Shown one piece after another: positions 49,599-60,720 of a stretch of DNA of 64,000 nucleotides (the stretch's first letter is position 1; each line of letters begins with the position of its first letter). Source of the stretch: Penium margaritaceum. Its lineage: Eukaryota > Streptophyta > Zygnematophyceae > Desmidiales > Peniaceae. The notes beneath the pieces were generated by a model. That model made no database searches, had not been told where the DNA came from, and worked only from the letters and a program-made list of their open reading frames with translations. Location of the stretch: NCBI GenBank assembly GCA_023375785.1, contig SZWC01001163.1:219952-283951 (forward strand), read 5' to 3'. The translations under genes and the position numbers were made by a program.

Positions 49599-50341
49599 CT
49601 CAGGCGCACTCAAGCACACTCAGGCACACTCAAGCGCACTCAAGCGCACTCAGGCACACTCAAGCGCACTTAGGCGCACTCAGACGCACTCAGGCGCACT
49701 TAGGCGCACTCAGGCACACTCAGGTGCACTCAGGCGCATTCAGGCACAATCAGGTGTGGTCAGGCGCACTCAGGCACACTCAGGCCAACTCAGGTGCAGT
49801 AAGGCGTTGTCAGGCATAGTCAGCCGCCCTCGGGCACATTTGGCGCACTCAGGCGCATTCAGGCACACTCAGGCGCATTCAGGCGCACTCAGGCGCACTC
49901 GGGCGCACTCAGGTGCACTCAGGCGCACTTGGGCCCACTCAGGCATACTCAGGCGTACTCAGGCGGTCTNCTCAGGCGCACTCAAGCGCACTCAGGCGCA
50001 CTCAAGCGCACTCAAGCGCACTCAGGCACACTCAAGCGCACTTAGGCGCACTCAGACGCACTCAGGCGCACTTAGGCGCACTCAGGCACACTCAGGTGCA
50101 CTCAGGCGCATTCAGGCACAATCAGGTGTGGTCAGGCGCACTCAGGCACACTCAGGCCAACTCAGGTGCAGTAAGGCGTTGTCAGGCATAGTCAGCCGCC
50201 CTCGGGCACATTTGGCGCACTCAGGCGCATTCAGGCACACTCAGGCGCATTCAGGCGCACTCAGGCGCACTCAGGCGCACTCAGGTGCACTCAGGCGCAC
50301 TCAGGCCCACTCAGGCGCACTCAGGCGTACTCAGGCGGACT
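49599..50341 (+). repeat. 370-bp duplication abutting a single N
   Basis: About 370 bp ending at 49969 reappear immediately after the ambiguous base at 49970, offset 372 bp, including rare strings such as CAGGTGTGGTCAGG and CAGCCGCCCTCGGGCACATT. Copies differ at a handful of positions. This is the pattern of two overlapping contig ends joined without merging. Confidence 0.88.
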
Positions 50342-52453
50342 CAGGCGCACTCAGGCGCACTCAGGTGCACTCAGGCATAGTCAGGTGCAGTCGGGGGCAC
50401 TAAGGCACAGTCAGGCGCTGTCAGGCGCAGTCAGGTGCAGTCAGGCGCAGTTAGGCGCAGTCAGGCGTAGTGAGGCACAATCAGGCGCACTCAGGCGCAC
50501 TCAGGCACACTCAGGCGGACTCAGGCAGAGTCAGGTGCAGTCAGGTGCAGTTAGACATAGTCAGGCGCACTCAGGCGCACTTAGGTACACTCTGGTGCAC
50601 TCAGGCGCACTCAGATGCACTCGGGCGCATTCAGGCGCACGCGTGCGTACTCATGCGCACTCAGGCGCACTCAGGCGCACTCAGGCACACTCAGGCGCAC
50701 TCTGGCACACTCAGGCGCACTCAGGCGCAATCAGGAGCACTCAGGCAGAGTCTTGTGCAGTCCGGCGCAGTCAGGCACAGTCAGGCGCACTCAAGCGCAC
50801 TTAGGCGCATTCAGGCACAGTGAGACACATTTAGACACAGTCAGGCGCACTCATGTGCACTCAGGCGCACTCAAGCGCACTCACAAGCTCTCAGGCGCAC
50901 TCAGGCGCACTCACGCGCACTCAGGCGCACTCAGGCACACTCAGGTGCACACACTCAGGTGCACTCAGGCGCACTCAGGCGCAGTCAGGCGCACTCACAG
51001 GCAGTCAGGCGCAGTCAGGCGCAGTCAGGCGCGGTCAGGCACAATCAGGCGCAGTCAGAGACAATTGGGCGCAGTGAGGCGCATTCAGGCACTGTCAAGC
51101 GCACTCAAGCGCAGTCAGGCATACTGAGGCACACTCAGGCGCACTCAGACACACTCAGGCGTACTCAGGCGTACGTAGGCGCACTCAGGAGCACTCTCGG
51201 TACTCAGAAGCACTCAGACGCACTCAGGCGCACTTAGGTGCACTCAGGCGCACTCAGGCGCATTCAGGCGCACTCAGGCACACTCAGGCGCACTCAGGCG
51301 CACTCAGGACGTACTCAGGCGCACTCAGGCGCACTCAGGCGCACTCAGGCGTACTCAGGCGCACTCAGGCGCACTCAAGCGCACTTTGGCGCACTCAGGC
51401 GCACTGAGACACAGTGAGGGGCAGTCAGGCTCAGTCAGGCACAGTCAAGTGCAGTCGGGCGTAGTCAGGCGCACTCAGGCGCACTCGGGCATTCTCAGGC
51501 GCACTGAGGCGTACTTAGGCGCAGTCAGGCGCACTTAGGTGCACTCGGGCACACTCAGGCACACTGAGGCGCACTCAGGTGCACTCAGGCGCACTCAGAC
51601 GCACTCAGGCGCACTCAAGCGCACTGAGGCACACTCGTGCGTACTCAGGCGCACTCATGATAGTCAGGCGCAGTCAAGCGCAGTCAGGCACCGTCAGGCG
51701 CACTCAGGCACACTCAGGCGCACTCACGCCCACTCAGGCACACTCAGGCGCACTAAGGCGCACTCAGGCGCACTCAGGCGCAGTCAGGCGCAGTCAGGCG
51801 CACTCAGGCACACTCAGGCACTCTCAGGCACTCTCAGGCACACTCAAGCGCACTAAGGCGCTCTCAGGCATACTGAGGTGCACTCAGGTCCACTCAGGCG
51901 CACTCTGGCGCACTGAGGCGCACTGAGGCGCATTCAGGCGCACTCAGGCGCTGTCAGGTGCAGTCAGGCGCACTGAGGTGCACTCAGGCGCACTTAGGCG
52001 CAATCAGGCCTTGTCAGGCGCACTCAAGCATCCTCAAGCACACTCAGGCGCACTCAGGCACATTCAGGCACACTCAGGCGTACTCAGGCACACTCAGCCG
52101 CACTCGAGTGCACTCAGGCGCACTCAAGGACACTCAGGCCCACTCAGGCGCAATCAGGCATACTGAGGCGCACTCAGGCGCACTCAGGTGCAGTCAGGCG
52201 CACTCAGGCGCAGTGAGGCGCACTAAGGCGCAGTCAGGCGCAGCCAGGCGCAGTTAGGCATAGTCAGGCGCAGTCAGGCTCGGTCAGGTGCAATCAGGCG
52301 CTCTCACGCGCACTCAGGCGCATTCAGGCGCACTCAAGCACTCTCAAGCGGAGTCAGGTGCAGTTAGGGGCACTCAGGCGCAGTCAGGCACACTCAGGCG
52401 CACTCAGGTGCCTTCAAGCGCACTCAGGCGGACTCAGGCGCACTCATGCGCAC

Positions 52454-52949
52454 TGAGGCGGGGACTCCGCCTCAGGTGGTGGGTGCACACAGGTTCCAGG
52501 AACCACGGTTCTGGAACCGCGGTTCCGGTTCCGGAACCGGAACCGCGGTTCCGGTTCCAGGATTCTGGAACCATCCAGGAACCGCGGTTCCTGAGCCCAG
52601 GTATTTGGAGGAGATAATGTGTGGGGAGGGGGGGAGGTTTTAGGATGTTTTCTCTTATGTGGCACCCTTTGAGGCCATGTGAGTACTCCAATCAATTACC
52701 CACATACAACTATGGAGTGTTGAAGGTCTTTATCCTTGTATTTTTGGACAAAAAACCTGATAGTGGTAGCCGATTATGCTTCATGTTTCTTGCGTACGAG
52801 AGGAACTTCTGTGGAACCGTGACTGGAACCGTGGTTCCATGAGGAACTGCGGTTCCGGAACCGGAACCGCGGTTCCGGTTCCGAGCTGGAACCAGAACCG
52901 CGGTTCCGGTTCCATTCTCAGAATCGCGGTTCCGTACTGGTGTGCAGGG
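52454..52949. mobile_element. Palindrome-bounded insertion in satellite C, unknown type
   Basis: About 500 bp of non-satellite DNA. A hairpin (TGAGGCGG / CCGCCTCA, 52454-52474) sits at the left junction. Both sides carry clusters of GGAACC/GGTTCC: a perfect 40-bp palindrome at 52513-52552 and a perfect 26-bp palindrome at 52857-52882, both built from GGAACCGCGGTTCC. Between them (about 52600-52810) is roughly 200 bp of AT-richer unique sequence with no recognised coding motif. The small frames here are short and not conserved as far as I can see. It could be a foldback or MITE-like element, or palindromes grown around a unique insert; no target duplication is evident in the satellite background. 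Confidence 0.55.
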
Positions 52950-55900
52950 TTAGGCGTAGTCAGGCGTAGTCAGGCGTAGTTAGGCGCAATCAGGCACACT
53001 CATGCGCACTCAGGCACACTCCGGCACACTCAGGTGCACTCATTTGAACTCAGGCGCACTCAGGCGCATTTAGGCGCACTCAGGCATACTACGGTGCACT
53101 CAGGCGCACTCAAGCACACTCAGGTGCACTGAGGCGCATTCGAGCGTAGTTAGGTGTAGTCAGGCGCAGTCAGGCGCAGTGAGACGCAGTCAGGCGTAGT
53201 CAGGCGCTGTCAGGCGCAGTCAGGCGCAGTCAGGCGCACTCAAATGCACTTAGGCATACTCAAATGCACTCAGGCCCACTCAAGCGCACTCAAGCGCACT
53301 CTGGCGCACTCAGGCGCACTCAAGCGCACTCAGGCGCTGTAAGGGGCACCTTAGGCGCACTCAGGTGCACTCAGGCGCTCTCTGGTGCAGTGAAGCACAG
53401 TTAGGTGCACTCAGGCGCAATCAGGCCCAGTCAGGCGGAGTCACACGCAGTTAGGCGGAGTCAGGCGCAGTCAGGTGCAGTCAGGCGCAGTCAGGCGCAC
53501 TAAGGCGTACTCAAGGGCACTCAAGTGCACACAGGCGTACTCAGGCGCACTCAGGCACACTCACGCGTACTCAGGCGCACTGAAGCGCACTCAGGCACAC
53601 TCAGGCGCAGTCAAGCGCAGTCAGGTGTAATCAGGCGTAGTCAGGTGCATTGAGGCGCACTCAGGCGCACTCAGGCGCACCCACGCGTACTCAAGCGCAC
53701 TCAGGCGCACTCAGGCGCACGTAGGCGCACTTAGGCACACGCAGGCGCACACAGGTGCACGCAGGCGCACTCGGGGGCACGCAGGCGCACTCAGGCGCAC
53801 TCAGGCACTTTCAGACGCACTCAGGCGCACTCACGCGCTTTCAGGCGCAGTCAGGCACACTAAGGCGCACTCAGGCGCACTCAAGCATACTCAGGCGCAC
53901 TCAGGCGTACTCAGGTGCACTAAGACGCACTCAGGGACACTCAGGCGCTTTCAGGCGCACTGAGGCGCATTATGGAGCACTCAGGCGCACTCAGGCGCAC
54001 TCAGGCCAAGTGAGGCGCAGTCTAGTGCAGTCAGGCGCACTCATGCGCACTCAGGCGCATTCAGGCACAGTCAGGCACTCTCAGGCGCAGTCAAACACAG
54101 TTAGACGCGATCAGGCGCACTCAGGTGCAGTCAGGTGCACTCAGGCGTACTCAGGCGCACTCAGGCGCATTCAGGCACACTCAGGCGCACTCAGGCGCAC
54201 TCAGACACATTCAGGCGTAGTCAGGTGCTGTGAGGCGCAGTCAGGCGCAGTCAGGTGCAGTCAGGCGCACTGAGGTGCACTTAAGCGCACTCAAGCGCAC
54301 TCAGGCGCACTCAGGTGCACATAGAAGTTCTTAGGCACACTCACATGCTCTCAGGCGCACTCAGGCGCACACAGGCGCACTCAGGCCCACTCAGGAGCAC
54401 TCAGGGGCTGTCAGGCGCAGTCAGGCGCCGTCAGGCGCACTCAGGCGCACTCACGTACACTCAAGCACATTTCGGCGCACTTAGGCGCACTTGGACGCAA
54501 TCAGGGGCAATCTGGTGCAGGCACGCGCAGTCACGCACAGTGAGACGCAATCAGGAGTAGTCAGGCGCACTCAGGCGCAGTCAAGCCCACTCACGCGCAC
54601 TCATGCATACTGAGGCGCGCTCAGGCGCACTCAGGCGCACTCAGGCGCAGTCAGGTGTAGTCAGGCGCACTCAGGCGCACTCAGGCCCACTCAGGCGCAC
54701 TCAGGCACATTCAGGCGCGCTTAGGTTCACTCAGGCACATTCAGGCGCACTCAAGCGCACTTAGCCACACTCAAGCGCATTCAGACGCAATTAGAGGCAG
54801 TTAGGCGCAGTCAGGCGCAGTCTGGCGCCAACAGGCGCACTCACGCGCACTCAGGCATACTCACGCGCACTCAGGCGCACTCAGGCGCACCTAGGCGCAC
54901 TCAAGCGCACTCACGCACACTAAGGCACACTCAGGCGCACTCAGGTGCACTCAGGCGCTCTCAGGCGCACTCAGGGGTACTCACGCGCACTCAGGCGCAC
55001 TCAGGCGTACTCAGGCCCAGTCAAGCACACTTAGGCGCACTCAGGCGCACTCAGGCGCACTCAGGCGCACTCAGGCGCACTCAGGGGCACTTAGGCGCAG
55101 TCAAGCGCAGTCAGGCGCAGTCAGGCGCACTCACGCGCACCTTGTGCAGACAGGTGTTGTAAGGCGTAGTCTGGCGACCTCAGGCGCACTCAGGCGCATT
55201 AAGGCGCATTCAAGCGCACTCAGGCGCACTCAGGTACACTCAGGCACACTCTGGCGGACTCAGGCATACTCAGGCGCACTCAGGCCCAGTCAAGTGCACC
55301 CAGGCGCATTCAAGCGCACTCAGGTGAATTCAGGCGCACTCAGGCGCACTCGGGCGCAGTCAGGTGCAGTTAGGCACAGTAAGGCGCAGTCAGGCCCACT
55401 CAAGCGCACTCAGATGCACTTAGGCGCACTCAGGCGCACTCATGCGCACTCAGGCGCACATAGAAGCACTTAGGCACACTCAAGCGCACTTAGGCACACT
55501 CGGGCGCACTCCGGCGCACTCACGCCCACTCAGGTACGCTTAGGGGCAGTCAGGCGCAGTCAGGTGCTGTCAGGCTCACTCAGGCGCACTCAGGCACACT
55601 TAGGTACACTCAGGCACACTCAAGCGCACTCAAGCGCGCTCATGTGCACTCAGACGCACTCAGGCGCACTCAGGCGCACTCAGGTGCACTCAAACACACT
55701 CAGGGACTGTCTGGCGTTGTGAGGCGCAGTCAGGCACAGTCAGACGCAGTCTGGCTCAGTCAGGCGCACTCAGGCGCAATCAGACGCACTCACGCGCACT
55801 AAGGCATACTGAGGCACACTCAGGGACACTCAGGCGCACTCATGCGCAATAAGACGCAGTCAGGCGCACTCAGGAACACTCTGGCCCACTCAGATTCACT

Positions 55901-55968
55901 CAAGCGCATGCAGGCACACTCAAGCGCAGTTAGGCGCACTCAAGCTTAGTTAGGCGCACTCAGGCGCA
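52950..55968 (+). repeat. Satellite C: 10-bp tandem array, third block
   Basis: About 300 copies, somewhat more varied than the main block (GCGCACTCAG with many GCGTACTCAG, GCGCATTCAG and TTAGGCGCA forms). It is continuous in register style with the blocks on either side. Confidence 0.97.
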
Positions 55969-56845
55969 TGTTGGAAAATACATATCTCCCTTGTCTACCG
56001 TCGGATCTCCGATTCAACGGCACCGCTGGAGAGATCACATCATCTTTCTACTACAGTCCAAGTTTCAGCTCAATCCAACGGCAGGTGTGGGAGGAAAGAC
56101 CAAAAGTAGAAAGTGGCATAGATTATGCCACAGACTGGCACAAGTGGCATACTTTGTACTGGATGGGCTCGGCACGGTAAAAACTGGAAAGTGCGGTGAG
56201 AGAGAGGTCAGAGCGGATGGACCGAGCGTGCAAGCAAGAGCTCCGCTCGGTCCTCTGCTGACATGGCAGTGGAGCGAAGAAAAGAAGAAGGGGACGGCCG
56301 GCCATTTGATATGCCGACCGGCTGGGGAACAAGCGACCGACAGAGCTTCTTGACTATCGGCCCGCTCGATGGACATTGGATCCTCGCTGGCCGTCGATCC
56401 TCTCGAGTCATTAAGCTGTCCGCTGCTCAACAGACTCGAGAGGGATCTCCCTATCATAGTAGTGTCCGGAGCGAGGCCGAGCAGAAGCCACAAGACACAA
56501 GATTTGCGGACAAACTAGGATCCCAGATATTCGTTGTAACTATGTGCACGCTGGCTGTACAAAACAGGTAGGCAGTTTAGTTTGTCGATAACTTTGTGCA
56601 CAGTGCACTGTTTCAGGCTTGCAGCATACCGTAGGAATATGCAGGAGATCAGCTAGCAGCCTGAGGCCCTGGTTTGGGCTCTTGACAAGTGTAGTGTCTG
56701 CAGTGTCTGGCTAAGGATTACGGCTGTTTTGTAGGTGGAGTTAATGTGGAGTTTCTGGAGTTCATGGAGTTTTGTTCTGGATTGATTTCACCATGGATTG
56801 TATACATGATTCTGTTGACCTCTGTGGGTGATCCTAATTCTAACA
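55969..56845 (+). repeat. 5' LTR of the gag-only element
   Basis: 877 bp, starts TGTTGGAAAATACA. Frames inside it (for example 56263-56571 forward and 56065-56493 reverse) recur in the second LTR and are not genes. Confidence 0.93.
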
Positions 56846-56847
56846 TA

Positions 56848-56859
56848 TGGTATCAGAGC
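56848..56859 (+). other. Primer-binding site of the gag-only element
   Basis: TGGTATCAGAGC, two bases after the LTR, complementary to initiator-Met tRNA as in the other LTR elements of the window. Confidence 0.9.
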
Positions 56860-57169
56860 AGGTGCCCTCAAGTCAACTGAATCCGTCTGTCAAGGGTTTT
56901 GAGAGGATACATGGTTCTGCTCTCAAGACGCCAAATTTGTTTTGACAACTGGCGCGCCAGCTAGGGGGGCGAACTGGCGTGCTCAGCAACCACAACCTGA
57001 AGAACATAGAAAATCACACAAATGCCCACTTCATCCTTTTTTGTTTCAAGCTGGTCAGCAATCTCCATACTTGGCTCTCACTCTTGACAACTATACCTGT
57101 CCTCACAAGAAAACAGCACCAACAACACCAGGAGCAGAAGCAGCGGCGGCAGAGGCGTGAATCAGTCTT

Positions 57170-58792
57170 TTGTCATCTTATCCAACCCAGCTCCCTTTGA
57201 AATCCCCTTCTCCAAACGTAATTCAAGTATTATTCTACTTGGCTCTGTCTCTTGACAACAATATCAAGTCACGACTCAAGCATCACCAACAAAAGAAGCA
57301 GACCCAGCAGCGAAGACAAAATGGCGGAATATCAAGCACTTCTGCCATTTCATCTGACATCAATCATCCTCAGCCACATTATCACGTGTTCCCCGTTCCT
57401 CATGATACAATTCAAGAAGGCTTCAAGGTCCGCCTGTTGGATCAACATGACTATGGGAACTATCAACTTTGGTCTTTTGACATGAAGTTGCTCTTCATGT
57501 CGATGGATCTCTGGACCGTGGTCTGCCCTGGACCAGATGATATTCCAGATCCTCGTATGGCTACTTCTGTTGAATCTTCACATTGGAAGCGGCGTCAGGC
57601 CGCCGCTTATGCAACTCTGGGAATGCATCTGTCCGATACGTTCAAAATCCTCCTGAGGGAGAACAATCCGTCTGATGATCCTGCGGTTGCCTGGAAGAAC
57701 ATAAGAGATTTCATTGGCAAAGAATCCATGGCCACAGTCGGTGCTGCCCTTCAACAGTTTGTGGAGATTAAAATGGGGGACAACGATCATGTTGGAGACT
57801 TTTTTTTGGAACTCAAAATTCTGGCGGAGAATCTTGAGCGTCTTGGCGGAAAACCCTCAGACCATCTCGTCGCCTCCAAACTCATCGACTCCATCCCTCA
57901 TCGCCTCAGAACCGCCGTGGATTGGATTCATACGATGAAGGACTTGCATCACAGAGCAGCAACCCTGGAACTGAGCACGTTTGAACTTCGTCTCAACCAA
58001 CTCCCTCTCCCTGATTCCTTGAAGGAGCGGCGCTTGAAAGAAGAGAAAGACCGGCTTTTCAAGCAATACACCATCTTTGATGTACCGCACCTGATTGAGA
58101 GAATTATCTCTCAAGATAACAAGATACGCATCAACGGCACAATACCTTTGAACCCTTCCAAAGCCCCTTGTCCCACGACATCACCGACATCTCCGTCACC
58201 CTTCGACTCTACCTACCACCGGACTAAATATTGGAAGTGCAAACAGTATGGACATGTGCGTCTTTTTTGTCCACTCCTCCAACACAAACGTAAGCGTCCA
58301 CAGCAGTCGACAACGCCCACAGGGCCCTCTTCTCCATGCGCAAGCCCTGTCTCCAAACATCGCCGCATTCCTCCGGCGTCTCCGTCCTTATTCTCCGCAC
58401 TCCTGGTTCGCGACCTGGCTTCCACGCACGGCAAAGTTTCTGGTCCTGATTCTCCTCCCGATTCCCCCACAGCGCACTGCATTGTGCCCACTGGACCTGC
58501 TCAGCACCCAGCTCCGATTTCTCTTCCTGCTCAACCTGTCTCCACATTCACCTTTGCACCGTCTCACCCTGGAGCCACAACTCACCCAACGACGACTCTA
58601 CCTCCTCCTCTCTGCACCACAGTCAACTCTCCGAGGTCTGCTTCTCTTTCTGCAACGCCCCCCCGCTTCCGAAACGCCTTCACCAATCTTGCCAACGCTG
58701 TGCGTCGCCTTCTACCTCGACGCGAGAGCGAGTCTCCTGGACGTCCACCTGACAAGGGTGCTGAAGCTATCTTTTGCAACCTCGTCATGTGA
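57170..58792 (+). CDS. Gag protein of the gag-only LTR element
   Basis: An open frame of about 540 codons. It has a basic Gln-rich N-terminus, then KVRLLDQHDYGNYQLWSFDM and DLWTVVCPG, matching the DUF4219/UBN2 type of copia gag. A helical core follows: AYATLGMHLSDTFKILL, VAWKNIRDFIG, VGAALQQFVEIKMGD and ELKILAENLERLGG. Near residue 355 is a zinc-knuckle-like KCKQYGHVRLFC. The last 150 residues are Ser/Pro/Thr rich. Gag would package the element RNA and form the particle. The start codon is not settled: the frame opens without an early ATG. Gag belongs to the same broad family as the gag of the 31860 element but is clearly diverged from it. Confidence 0.85.
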   Translation: MSSYPTQLPLKSPSPNVIQVLFYLALSLDNNIKSRLKHHQQKKQTQQRRQNGGISSTSAISSDINHPQPHYHVFPVPHDTIQEGFKVRLLDQHDYGNYQLWSFDMKLLFMSMDLWTVVCPGPDDIPDPRMATSVESSHWKRRQAAAYATLGMHLSDTFKILLRENNPSDDPAVAWKNIRDFIGKESMATVGAALQQFVEIKMGDNDHVGDFFLELKILAENLERLGGKPSDHLVASKLIDSIPHRLRTAVDWIHTMKDLHHRAATLELSTFELRLNQLPLPDSLKERRLKEEKDRLFKQYTIFDVPHLIERIISQDNKIRINGTIPLNPSKAPCPTTSPTSPSPFDSTYHRTKYWKCKQYGHVRLFCPLLQHKRKRPQQSTTPTGPSSPCASPVSKHRRIPPASPSLFSALLVRDLASTHGKVSGPDSPPDSPTAHCIVPTGPAQHPAPISLPAQPVSTFTFAPSHPGATTHPTTTLPPPLCTTVNSPRSASLSATPPRFRNAFTNLANAVRRLLPRRESESPGRPPDKGAEAIFCNLVM

Positions 58793-59560
58793 GCCATGTG
58801 GCCACGTGATACTGGTGGTGCTCACACCGTTTTGCCGCCTCCAGTGGTGACGCTCCCATGGCGGCCGCTGTCACACACCAAGCCTTCGTCCAGCTGCTCT
58901 TTTGATGCCCTCTACCTGTCTCATACTTCTCGTGTTTAATTTCTTCACTCGGGTCGTCTCTGCCTGTGCCCCCCAAATGAGGCGTAGGCACAGGAGCAGG
59001 CGCTTCCCACTGTCTCCTTCGGGCCGTCTCCGCCTGGACTCCCCACATGAGGCGATAGTCCAGGCGAAGGCATCTCTGGCCCCTCTCTCTTCTGGCCTCG
59101 TTCTATCCTTTGATCGATCTGTTTCCGTTGCATGTCCGTGTTCTCGTCGCGCTCTTTTCCCACACACACTGCTTCTTTCCGCGCCTTCTTTGCTGTCCTC
59201 TACGCGCCAAACGACGCTGCTTCTGCTTGCTTATGCCCTGCTCTGCGCACGCGCTTCTCCGCTCCTCGCTCGCAAACCCCTGGTGCTTCGGTCCTCACTT
59301 CGTGAAAATTTTGAGCTCTCCTCCTTGACCTCCTTGACCTCCTTGACCTCCTTGACCTCCTAGAATTCGTGGCTCGTGGCACCCCTCGCGGACTACTTCG
59401 AATTCTGTCCGTGGGGGGGCACTGAGGCTCGGTTTGCACCGGGGGGGGGGGGGGAGTTTGCTTGACGAGCATTCCCGTGCCTCGCCCCCAGTCTACCGAT
59501 GACTTTTCATGGGGGGGAATTTTCCTGTTGTACACCAACCTCCAAAAGAGATTCGCATAC
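58793..59560 (+). other. Non-coding interior of the gag-only element
   Basis: CT-rich on the plus strand. It contains a two-copy motif (GGGCCGTCTCCGCCTG / GGGTCGTCTCTGCCTG near 58950 and 59020) and four or five copies of CTCCTTGAC at about 59320-59360. The frames here are Leu/Arg/Ser low complexity without motifs. This is where pol would be expected in an autonomous relative, but the stretch is too short and lacks its motifs. Confidence 0.65.
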
Positions 59561-59571
59561 AAGGGGGGGGA
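59561..59571 (+). other. Polypurine tract of the gag-only element
   Basis: AAGGGGGGGGA directly before the 3' LTR. Confidence 0.85.
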
Positions 59572-60448
59572 TGTTGGAAAATACATATCTCCCTTGTCTA
59601 CCGTCGGATCTCCGATTCAACGGCACCCCTGGAGAGATCACATCATCTTTCTACTACAGTCCAAGTTTCAGCTCAATGCAACGGCAGGTGTGGGAGGAAA
59701 GACCAAAAGTAGAAAGTGGCATAGATTATGCCACAGACTGGCACAAGTGGCATACTTTGTACTGGATGGGCTCGGCACGGTAAAAAATGGCAAGTGCTGT
59801 GAGAGAGAGGTCAGAGCGGATGGACCGAGCGTGCAAGCAAGAGCTCCGCTCGGTCCTCTGCTGACATGGCAGTGGAGCGAAGAAAAGAAGAAGGGGACGG
59901 TCGGCCATTTGATATGCCGACCGGCTGGGGAACAAGCGACCGACAGAGCTTCTTGACTATCGGCCCGCTCGATGGACATTGGATCCTCGCTGGCCGTCGA
60001 TCCTCTCGAGTCATTGAGCTGTCCGCCGCTCAACAGACTCGAGAGGGATCTCCCTATCATAGGAGTGTCCGGAGCGAGGCCGAGCAGAAGCCACAAGACA
60101 CAAGATTTGCGGACAAACTAGGATCCCAGATATTCGTTGTAACTGTGTGCACGCTGGCTGTAAAAAACAGGTAGGCAGTTTAGTTTGTCGATAACTTTGT
60201 GCACAGTGCACTGTTTCAGGCTTGCAGCATACCGTAGGAATATGCAGGAGATCAGCTAGCAGCCTGAGGCCCTGGTTTCAGCTCTTGACAAGTGTAGCGT
60301 CTGCAGTGTCTGGCTAAGGATTACGGCTGTTTTGTAGGTGGAGTTAATGTGGAGTTTCTGGAGTTCATGGAGTTTTGTTCTGGATTGATTTCACCATGGA
60401 TTGTATACATGATTCTGTTGACCTCTGTGGGTGATCCTAATTCAAACA
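59572..60448 (+). repeat. 3' LTR of the gag-only element
   Basis: 877 bp, colinear with 55969-56845. Its last 167 bp plus 52 bp of flanking satellite are repeated after the N at 60501, probably an assembly effect. Confidence 0.93.
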
Positions 60449-60720
60449 GCGCACTCAGATGCAATTAGGGGCAGTGAGGCGCAGTGAGGCGCAGTCAGGC
60501 NCTCTTGACAAGTGTAGCGTCTGCAGTGTCTGGCTAAGGATTACGGCTGTTTTGTAGGTGGAGTTAATGTGGAGTTTCTGGAGTTCATGGAGTTTTGTTC
60601 TGGATTGATTTCACCATGGATTGTATACATGATTCTGTTGACCTCTGTGGGTGATCCTAATTCAAACAGCGCACTCAGATGCAATTAGGGGCAGTGAGGC
60701 GCAGTGAGGCGCAGTCAGGC
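60282..60720 (+). repeat. 219-bp exact duplication around a single N
   Basis: 60282-60500 and 60502-60720 read the same, crossing from LTR end into satellite, with one ambiguous base between. This suggests two contig ends that overlap but were not merged. Confidence 0.92.

Larger units (their letters stand above)
38826..52453 (+). repeat. Satellite C: 10-bp tandem array, main block
   Basis: About 1360 copies of GCGCACTCAG and its variants. Several internal amplifications stand out (separate entries). A 260-bp exact duplication is visible where GTGCAGTCAGTCGCACTCAG recurs at 39091 and 39351. Occasional single-base losses shift the register (for example near 40355, 41700, 43710, 46050) but the 10-bp period resumes at once. 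Confidence 0.98.
55969..60448 (+). mobile_element. Gag-only LTR element (TR-GAG-like), copia-related
   Basis: Two 877-bp LTRs (55969-56845 and 59572-60448) with TGTTGGAA at the start and AACA at the end, a primer-binding site at 56848-56859, a polypurine tract at 59561-59571, and one gag frame between them. No protease, integrase, reverse transcriptase or RNase H motif is found in the 2.7-kb interior, so it would depend on enzymes from another element. The 5-bp direct repeat GCGCA flanks it (55964-55968 and 60449-60453). By eye the LTRs differ at about 15 of 877 positions (under 2%), so it is younger than the copia element at 31860. The structure looks whole for a non-autonomous element. Confidence 0.9.

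Noticed and set aside
56065-56571. Frames in the 877-bp LTR, present twice
   Set aside because: They occur identically in both LTRs, overlap on both strands and have no motif.
58902-59363. A 153-codon frame downstream of gag as an extra gene of the element
   Set aside because: Leu/Ser/Arg low complexity ending in the CTCCTTGAC repeats, with no motif; competing frames overlap on both strands.
55969-60448. Envelope gene or retrovirus-like status for the gag-only element
   Set aside because: No transmembrane or signal-peptide-bearing frame and no pol; the structure is that of a non-autonomous retrotransposon.
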